From Anodontia alba (taxonomy: Eukaryota > Mollusca > Bivalvia > Lucinida > Lucinidae), in the NCBI GenBank assembly GCA_964016985.1, contig OZ024829.1, positions 69,628,267 through 69,692,266 of the forward strand: a stretch of DNA of 64,000 bases, written 5' to 3'. The notes beneath the pieces were generated by a model, which was given only the letters and a program-made list of their open reading frames with translations, had not been told where the DNA came from and made no database searches. How positions within the stretch are numbered: position 1 is the stretch's first letter; the number at the start of each line of letters is the position of its first letter. Shown in pieces: positions 56,901-64,000 of this stretch. The position numbers were made by a program, and so were the translations under genes.

Positions 56901-58635
56901 GAAAAAAAACATTATTTGTCTTATTTTGGTAGGGTCTAGCTGTCTTTAGAACCACAATAAAAGTTGAAACAGTCAAAGTAAAAATATGCATGGAGTCTGA
57001 TTAAGAATAGCAGTCAAAGTTGTGTAACATAAGTTACCAGACATGTTAGGTAAATGAAAATATTTGGTAATAAACTATTCACCTTAACAGAATCATTGAC
57101 TATCAGCAGGTACTAGGCCAATTTCATGTCTGAAATTGCAATGGAAATGAAAGGTGAGAATTAAATACCTTATCTTATCTTGGCATTAAAATAATCTAGT
57201 AATAGATGGTATATCAGAGATAGGGACCGAAGAAGGTTTTTTTTATACCTCATTATAGTTTCTTGGCAGCCAAATCTTATTCAGACTCTGTCATAAGGCA
57301 TATCCTTTCGGCTACCACAGTGTAGTAATACGTACGAAAAAAAGGCCATTTCAAACGCCGATATCAACTACAAGCAAACTTCCACAGCGCAATAAAACGT
57401 ATGAAAAACTGGGGTTTCAAACGCCATGGGTACTAGAACGTAAATAATACAGTTTTTAGTTTCGGGTTTGTGAAGACTTATAGGATAAAAAGGAGAAACA
57501 ATGTACATCAATACGTTATGGTTTGTCCCCCGTAGAAATACAATTACGCTATGGCATTTTTGCTTTCCTTCATAAATACGTCTTAGCCCGCCCTGGTTGT
57601 TATGTGAAATGACAATTTTCGGCATTGTTCCGTTATGGGCGTAGGCTTAGGTACTCCTTTAAGAGCACAAGAATTATACTGTAAATTTACATCCTACCGT
57701 TATGGCGCTTTCATAGTAAGAGTTTATTTTATTAAAAATGGAAGCAACATATAAAACAAAACATTAAAAACTACGCTCTGGGATTGTATCATTATAACTT
57801 GGAATAAGTCTTGGTCGGCTGTGGCTATTCCTGTTTTTGTTTTAGTATTCCTACATTTCACCGTTACGATTTTTGTTTACAGAATACTCATTATACCGCT
57901 CTGCACATGCTATTTGAAAAAGCTAATGCATGATCCATACGCCAACTTGATACGATATGGCCTTTGCCTGCACGACCGAAAAGCACAGATCCTACCGTTA
58001 TGAGGCTCTTATTGCCAATAAAGAAAATATTCAATAAACTTTTACTCAAACGTTTTGTTACGTTCTGGAGCTTTTCCTGTAAAATGAAAATACACTTATG
58101 TCTACTGCGGCTCTCGTTTTATAGAAGAAAATTATAATGAGAAAAACATTCCATTAGATAAGATCTTTCGACATGTAAAATGTATAGAATCGTGTAAGTT
58201 TCTGATGACAAACACATTTTTACGCTCCGGCAAATAAACTTCTTGAAAATTTACGCACATTTACGTTACAGTTTTTTAGGTACACATCGTGTCTTTGTTT
58301 GTTCCTTAGTGATGGAATCAAAGCCATAGTATCAGGTAATTCATATTTTTTCTATCTTCAAATTATAAAAGATACAGTTAATGAATATAATTCATTTTGC
58401 AAAGTGCATGATCCAGATAGATGAAGTTTTTAATCCGAATTTAACCAGATGAAAGGAAGCATTCTGTGAATAAATGGATGCAATGAATAATGTTAAAACA
58501 AGTATATTTTCAAAAAAAAATAATTATAAAAAAAACAATAAAATGTTAAGATTATACGTCATTTAGCAGGCTGATCATACGAGATACTGTTTGATACATT
58601 CTGCAAAAGTCGGTTTCTGGACGTTAGCACTGACG
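53958..58635. other. No gene recognised
   Basis: AT-rich, with C-runs near 54632-54672. Open frames of 60-90 codons on either strand show no domain or paired splice signals. 57290-58030 has loosely repeated TACCGTTATG-like motifs (for example 57692 and 57992). It is the only long stretch here without clear mobile elements, so it may hold host regulatory or intronic sequence, but nothing shows this. Confidence 0.5.
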
Positions 58636-58639
58636 ATCA

Positions 58640-58857
58640 TCTACCCAGCGACATACGACACTAAGACAACGTAGAATCAACGTCGGTGCAACGTCGTGAA
58701 ATCAACGTCGGTGCAACGTCACGACGTTGTACCGGCGTTGATCCGACGTTGCATTAATGTAACGACGTTGCCAGACGTTAATGCGACGTTGTATGAACGT
58801 CATGACGCTGCACCGACGTTGATATGACGTATAAGCTTAATGTACCGCCTGGGTAGA
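58640..58857. mobile_element. MITE-like element rich in AACGTCG motifs
   Basis: The ends TCTACCCAGCG and CGCCTGGGTAGA are imperfect inverted repeats. The interior is built of short inverted and direct copies of CAACGTCGGTGCAACGTC-like units. No transposase. The target-site duplication is unclear. Confidence 0.6.
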
Positions 58858-59002
58858 TAAACCCCTAGAAACAATCTAACTAGAGATAGTGACCGATTTG
58901 TGACAGATAAATGTGGTAGTCTATATAAGTTTTAAAAGCTTGGAGAGAATCTAATATATGCTTTTAGATACAATTACTAATTGTATTTTTGTATGCTCCA
59001 GA

Positions 59003-59246
59003 ATGACGTCCGACGTTAAAAAACTGATCGAAGAGAAAGACAAAGAAAGATTGCAGTCTTGGCTAACAAATTCAAAGGCTATAATTGTAAAGGAGACGAA
59101 GTCGACGAGGGCATGCTTCTATGTGGGTGAAGATGAACTGGCCAAAATGCTATTATCCTCGGATTTACCAACGCCTGATTTTTACCCAGCTAAAACAACT
59201 GGAAACGGCAACTGCTTATACAATGCCGCTTCAATTGGCCTGATAG
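59003..59246 (+). CDS. Exon 1: N-terminal part of OTU/vertnin-like domain
   Basis: It encodes a charged N-terminal helix (SDVKKLIEEKDKERLQSW) and then, at residues 66-75, TTGNGNCLYNAASIGLI. This is the G-N-C-L signature of OTU-fold cysteine proteases, with the candidate catalytic Cys at codon 59213-59215 (residue 71 from ATG 59003). The exon ends after CTGATAG at a GTATAT donor (59247). The ATG is in frame with an upstream ATG at 58958, but CTCCAG just before 59002 could be a splice acceptor, so the true start is uncertain. OTU proteases cleave ubiquitin chains. Vertnin-type members may only bind, and activity cannot be claimed here. Confidence 0.65.
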
Positions 59247-59426
59247 GTATATATTTTTATGAACAAGTATTATAAAAAGCAAGTATTAAAAACAAAAACG
59301 AATTACAGAAGAAAAAAATACTACTTTACTATTCAACGATAACGTTTAAAGTCCATGAAATGTATGCCTGTTAAACCATGTATTATACAAGGAAAAGTAA
59401 AGTTTCAAGATATGCATTTTTTATTT

Positions 59427-59633
<207 letters not shown>

Positions 59634-59906
59634 ATGGTGTTTTGTGAAAAATGTTTTAATGGTATGGTATGGCTATGACCATTGGTTGTGGCTTTTCCTG
59701 GGTAACCTTTGTTTTCGTTTTCTCTTTAAACTTTGAAATTTTACCTTCTGAAATAAGCATGAATGATGTGCAGACCCATACTTTCTTTTTGTTTTTCCTT
59801 TCTTTTTTTTATTTTCCGTCATCACTGTGGACTTTTGTGGACTATTTTAGCCAACACTAAACATGTGAAAAACAATAATCACATTATAGCTTGAGTTTTG
59901 GTTTTG

Positions 59907-60090
<184 letters not shown>

Positions 60091-60425
60091 ACTGCAAAGA
60101 ACTGATGTATACACTTATATATGATTTTCCAGCAAAACGTGAATTAAATCATACGTCTCATATGTTTTCATTTTATATGCCACTCACTGTGCCAAACATA
60201 AATACAAACATGAATTATAATGTCACACTGTAATGTATTTAATAAGGCAATACATTCATTATTGCATTTATTGATATAAAAGAAACCATAAATGATCATG
60301 CTTTCAAATTTATTCAATTCATTTTGTGACCGTAAAGCAATTAGAAGAGAGATACAAAATACTTAATGGTAAGGATGTGAACCTTTGTATAAAATGTGAC
60401 TTAGAGCATTTCTTACGTATTGTAG

Positions 60426-60898
60426 GCGATGAAAATTTGGCGGAAATCCTTAGAGCTTCGACAGCAGCCGTACTTTTCTTAAATGCGGAAAAATATGGAA
60501 ACCATGAACGATCTGAAAATATACTAAGGCACCCTGATGCAAATTAATCCAGCAAAAGTTACAAAAGCATTTGCTTAACAGATGAAGGTATTAAATGCTT
60601 GGATTCAACCAATGATCTGACGCTGTCCATTGAAAGGGTTGCTGCCGAAACATGTATCGAACAAGACTGGTCTGCGTTAATACACCTTTTTGCCTTGTCA
60701 TCGGTGTTAGAAAGATCCGTGTGGTCTGAAACAAACAAAGCTATCAGACCTCTTTACTACGGTGAACTAAAACCTTTAGGAAACCCGCAGCGGTACGCCA
60801 CTGTATCTGATGTGGTCAAGAGATGGGAATTTAGACAACAGACATGGTTCTTTATTCGAACCAAACCATTTCGTCCCACTTCTAAAAAAATGATATGA
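60426..60898 (+). pseudogene. Exon 2, C-terminal part of OTU/vertnin-like domain, with a stop
   Basis: It continues GDENLAEILRASTAAVLFLN, then an in-frame TAA at 60545-60547. The same frame then continues open through DWSALIHLFALSSVLERSV and NKAIRPLYYGELKPLG to WFFIRTKPFRPT. The block order (DENLA..LR, W..L..L.ALSSV, IRPL..GE..P, ..F.P) matches what I know of vertnin-like OTU domains in animals. Where such domains usually have His-Phe near the end, this copy has Pro-Phe, so the usual catalytic His seems absent. The frame changes near 60884-60899 at an A7 run. Confidence 0.6.
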
Positions 60899-60926
60899 TG
60901 ATTTTGATTCAGATGATGATGTTTTC

Positions 60927-62990
60927 TTGACCATTCCTGACTCAACATTCTTGGAACAGGAAACAATACCTCAAAATGGCTGCTTGTTGGACGGAGACCC
61001 AGCATTCGTTTCGTCCAATACAATAGATCTCTTGTCTGGTTTAAACATTACTTTAAGCAAAGAAGAATACCAGTGGTGGCAGGCGGAGTTAACGACACAG
61101 GAAGAAACATACCCTGAAGCAAAGTCAAGAGAACATAGCTTTCTAGAAACCTCAATGAAAGATCCAGGAGAGCAATCGCAACATGTGAAAGGGAATACAC
61201 AAGAAGAAGAAGGCAACGAATCAAAGCCGGTTGAAGATAACATTCAAACACAGGATACCCTAATGGACGAACAAACGAAACCTGAAAGAGACCAGTCACA
61301 AATTGTAACAGGGTTTGAGACAACAAAAAGCACGGTATCAAATGCTGAAGAAAATGCCCGTCAAGTTGAGAATGCTGAAATTGGTTTGCCAAAGAATGAT
61401 GACGGACACCATTCACAAAAGCCAGAAGGTAAGTTGCAGGAAAAAACAGACCTTACATCAAAGTCAGAAGAGACCTTGCAAGTACAGGAAACAGTAACTG
61501 AACTACCAAAGAGGGCTGAAAGAGAGCAATCACAAAATGAAGACAAAGATATTCGCGGAGCAATATATCCCGAATCGAAACCGGAAGATGGCTTCCAAAC
61601 ACAGGATATCTTGACTGAAATACAAACGCAAAATGAAGAAAAACAGTCAGATTGGCAAGACAAAAGCATTCGAGAAGTAACAGGCCACGGATCGAAACAA
61701 GAAGAAGACAACTGCCAAGCAGGTGATAATATACCTGATATACCAGAAAGGGAGGGTTTTCCGTCACAAAAGGTACAAGCAAACATGCGAGAAGCAGTCG
61801 TCCTCGGATCAAAGCCTGAAGAAGGTAATGATAAGGTAGACGTTTCCTTGACTGAAAACGTCAAGAAGGGAAAAGGAAAGTGGTCCGAAAAGTCAAAAGA
61901 AAAGACGAAGAAAGTAACTGACTCGAGATCAAAGTCACAAGACAAATTTCAAGAAGGGGTCATTGAAAAACAAAAGACAGAAGGAAAGCAGTCACAAAAG
62001 TCAAAGGAACAAAGCAAAGAAACAAATAATACCGGATCCAAACCTGGAGCTCCCATTCATTCGGATCTAGAAACGGGGTTTTCTTCTGGTGATGATTTAC
62101 CACTAGCAGTTTTTAAATACAAAAGCGATGCACATTCAGCCAAAACATCCCAGATAGAGAAAAGTAAAAAACCTCTGAATATTAAATCACAGTTAAAGAA
62201 GACAGGCAAAGTGACCACACCTTATTCCAAGGCTAAATCAGCGCATTTAGATGTTTTCAAACGTAAACAAGCACGTGCTATTAAAAGAGGCAAAATCTCA
62301 AAATCTATGGACAGCAAAGAAAAAGCATCCAAATATGTAAAATTAAATAACAAGAAAGCAAAGCCATTTATAAGAACCACATATGTCAAAAAGCCACCAC
62401 CTGGAAAGCAACAGTACAGCAATCTGGACAACAAGAAAAAGGTGACAAATAACAAAATCCCCAAATCTACTGACAGTAAAGAGAAAATTTCCACATCTGA
62501 GGACATAAAACAGACTGCAGGGGCAATTTCAAGTGCCAGTGCGCCATCAACTAAAACACAAAAGCAATACAAACGCGATGACAAGGAAAAGGCGACAAAA
62601 GACAAAAACGTCGGACCTTTGGAAAATAAAGAAAAAGGAGCTGCATCTGATAACTTAAAACGAAACACAGAGAAACCAGGGGCATTTTCAAGTGCCAAAG
62701 TATTACCAGCTGAAACGCAAAAGCAATGCAAAGCCGAAGAAAAGGCTAAAGCGACAAACAACATAGAATTATTACCAGAAAACGGAAGGTATGAAGAACC
62801 AAGGACAACAAATCAAAATGAAAATACGATGCGGAAAGTAGAAGACCCATATCCCGAAGACAAACCTGCTTCTGACTTGTCATTCTCAAATACGCTTAAA
62901 AAATCTCCAAAACAAAAAGACAATCAAAGTGACAAAGCCATTGACAATTTAAAAAAGATCATTCAACATGCCCCAAAAACAGGCTGTTAA
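60927..62990 (+). CDS. Charged repetitive linker of the OTU/piggyBac protein
   Basis: A 2-kb open frame, very rich in Lys, Glu, Ser, Gln and Thr and without predicted membrane or compact domains, so likely disordered. The first part (about 61090-62050) has about seven degenerate copies of a 30-45-residue unit with SKPEE, Q.QD.LTE and QSQ motifs. The second part (about 62290-62770) has 2-3 copies of a ~60-residue unit with SKEK, GA.SSA and TQKQ motifs. It becomes strongly basic towards the C-terminus. It reads in a different frame from the OTU part (before) and the transposase part (after), overlapping the latter by 23 bp. An open frame this long in AT-rich DNA suggests recent coding constraint. 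Function unknown; a nuclear or DNA-bound tether is a guess. Confidence 0.6.
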   Translation: MTIPDSTFLEQETIPQNGCLLDGDPAFVSSNTIDLLSGLNITLSKEEYQWWQAELTTQEETYPEAKSREHSFLETSMKDPGEQSQHVKGNTQEEEGNESKPVEDNIQTQDTLMDEQTKPERDQSQIVTGFETTKSTVSNAEENARQVENAEIGLPKNDDGHHSQKPEGKLQEKTDLTSKSEETLQVQETVTELPKRAEREQSQNEDKDIRGAIYPESKPEDGFQTQDILTEIQTQNEEKQSDWQDKSIREVTGHGSKQEEDNCQAGDNIPDIPEREGFPSQKVQANMREAVVLGSKPEEGNDKVDVSLTENVKKGKGKWSEKSKEKTKKVTDSRSKSQDKFQEGVIEKQKTEGKQSQKSKEQSKETNNTGSKPGAPIHSDLETGFSSGDDLPLAVFKYKSDAHSAKTSQIEKSKKPLNIKSQLKKTGKVTTPYSKAKSAHLDVFKRKQARAIKRGKISKSMDSKEKASKYVKLNNKKAKPFIRTTYVKKPPPGKQQYSNLDNKKKVTNNKIPKSTDSKEKISTSEDIKQTAGAISSASAPSTKTQKQYKRDDKEKATKDKNVGPLENKEKGAASDNLKRNTEKPGAFSSAKVLPAETQKQCKAEEKAKATNNIELLPENGRYEEPRTTNQNENTMRKVEDPYPEDKPASDLSFSNTLKKSPKQKDNQSDKAIDNLKKIIQHAPKTGC

Positions 62991-64000
62991 ACGGAAATTG
63001 GATACAAGGAATGAATCAGTCTTGACAACGAAAAAAGAAACAGGCCAACGTGAAGACACACACTCCAGCCAAAAGAAAAAGAAAGATAAGAACAGAGGAA
63101 AAACAGTCAAACAGGAAGAATCAGATGAAGAGAATGACGAAGGATCCGAAGAGTATGAAAGCGACGAGGATTTAAATTTATTGACAGCAAATGATGAAAA
63201 CGGAGACCTGACCTCTGATTCTGATGCTGAAAGTAGCTCTGACGAGGAAACAGGTCCAAGAATAAAATGGTCAAACAAATTGAAAAAGATAGGCACAAAG
63301 ACCTTTCGAGGCCCAGAACCAGGGGCAATTAAACGACCATCAACAAACACCGCTCAACTGGATCAATTTTATGAGGTGTTCCCAGAGAAAATTATTCCAG
63401 TAATGGCGAAATCCACAAATGCGTATATACCTATCTATGAACAAGCTAGACGTAAGAAAACTAAGAGTGATAAATGGTCGGACGAATATGTCAGGGAAGT
63501 CACAACAGAAGACATGAAAGCTTACACTGGAATAAGAATGATAATGGCTGTCGATCCCAAACCGAGCCTAGATGACTACTGGTCAACAAATCCGGCTTTA
63601 GGAAATCAAAAGGTTATACAAACTATGTCCAGGAGACGGTTTCAGTCTATTCAGAGGTATTTACATATCACTGATCCCAAGAATGACCCAACCAGAATGG
63701 CTGACAAAACGAAAGCTAAAGAAATTTTAGAGAAAAATCCGCTATATAAGGTTTCACCTTTAATGGAAGCAGTCAGAAAAAAAAGAGTATGGCATTGTAC
63801 AACCTTCATCAAGAGATAGCTGTAGACGAGGCAATGTTAAAATGCCATGGCCAACATTCTGGAATAGTGGGGCTCCAAATAAACCTGCTAAATGTGGTTT
63901 TAAAATATTTGTGGCAGCCGATGTCGTCTCCGGTTATCTTTGGAACTTTCAGGTATATATGAGAAAACAAAGAGTTGTTGAAAATTTGACAGAATCTGTC
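62968..64000 (+). pseudogene. piggyBac (DDE_Tnp_1_7) transposase domain, partial
   Basis: An acidic Ser/Asp-rich segment (SDSDAESSSDEETGP) precedes the family-typical FRGPEPG, then FYEVFPEKIIPVMAKSTNAY, then EDMKAYTGIRMIMA, LDDYWSTNPALGNQ and MSRRRFQSIQRYLHITD. The frame shifts at A8 (63777-63784), after which EIAVDEAMLKCHGQ carries the first catalytic Asp of the DDD core (63819-63860). A further shift near 63858 leads to PAKCGFKIFVAADVVSGYLW and on to the window end. The remaining catalytic residues and the C-terminal Cys-rich domain lie outside. piggyBac transposases excise and insert at TTAA. This copy is disrupted. Confidence 0.85.

Noticed and set aside
56412..56949. Short plus-strand frames in the gene-poor region
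   Set aside because: No domain, no splice context and ordinary AT-rich composition.
60971..62764. Several minus-strand frames opposite the charged linker
   Set aside because: Lys/Glu-rich coding sequence leaves the opposite strand open by codon bias. They lack domains.
62968..62990. Programmed -1 frameshift
   Set aside because: The frame step needed is +1, and no correctly phased slippery heptamer is present.

Overview
This is a eukaryotic, animal-type genomic window: AT-rich, dense in retroelements, with tRNA-derived SINEs, Penelope-like reverse transcriptases, LTR elements, MITEs, long microsatellites and one spliced GT-AG gene structure. The mix (a Ty3/gypsy family with PR-IN-RT gene order, Penelope-like elements, SINEs with RNA polymerase III boxes, a piggyBac transposase) suggests a marine or freshwater invertebrate, most likely a mollusc such as a bivalve. 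That is inference from repeat content, not proof. I see no intact host housekeeping gene, no bacterial operon and no CRISPR array.

Layout. 1-2294 is the first copy of a segmental duplication whose second copy lies at about 43064-47740. A Ty3/gypsy element (2295-8089, TSD AGTAA) sits in copy 1, and copy 2 preserves the empty site. 8090-11835 is non-coding and holds the left end of a TIR element. 11836-37095 is a tandem triplication (A, B, C; 8.0-8.9 kb each) of the 5' half of a second gypsy element fused to the left part of a DNA transposon. The breakpoints are the same at both junctions and fall near the centre of a palindrome. Copy C continues into the rest of the DNA transposon (32945-38813, TSD TTA) and then into the rest of the gypsy element: integrase, RT/RNase H, polypurine tract and a 1.48 kb 3' LTR ending at 43063. 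47740-49750 holds degenerate tandem repeats. A third, internally deleted LTR element (49755-53843, TSD ATAG) interrupts a 156-bp tandem repeat. 53958-58635 is gene-poor.

The most coding-rich part is 58958-64000. Exon 1 (59003-59246) and exon 2 (from 60426) join in phase to form an OTU/vertnin-like domain. A long Lys/Glu/Ser-rich linker built of degenerate repeats follows, and then a piggyBac (DDE_Tnp_1_7) transposase domain that runs off the window. One stop codon and several frameshifts break it, so this copy is a young pseudogene or carries assembly errors. The OTU-linker-piggyBac architecture is the best candidate for something undescribed.

Two Penelope-like families recur. PLE-1 has a distinctive 3' tail with a variable poly(C) run and is found 5'-truncated at about 14 sites on both strands. 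PLE-2 is the RT carried inside the DNA transposon and also inserted at 45697-46585. Nested insertions, their target-site duplications and matching empty sites allow much of the history of the locus to be ordered.
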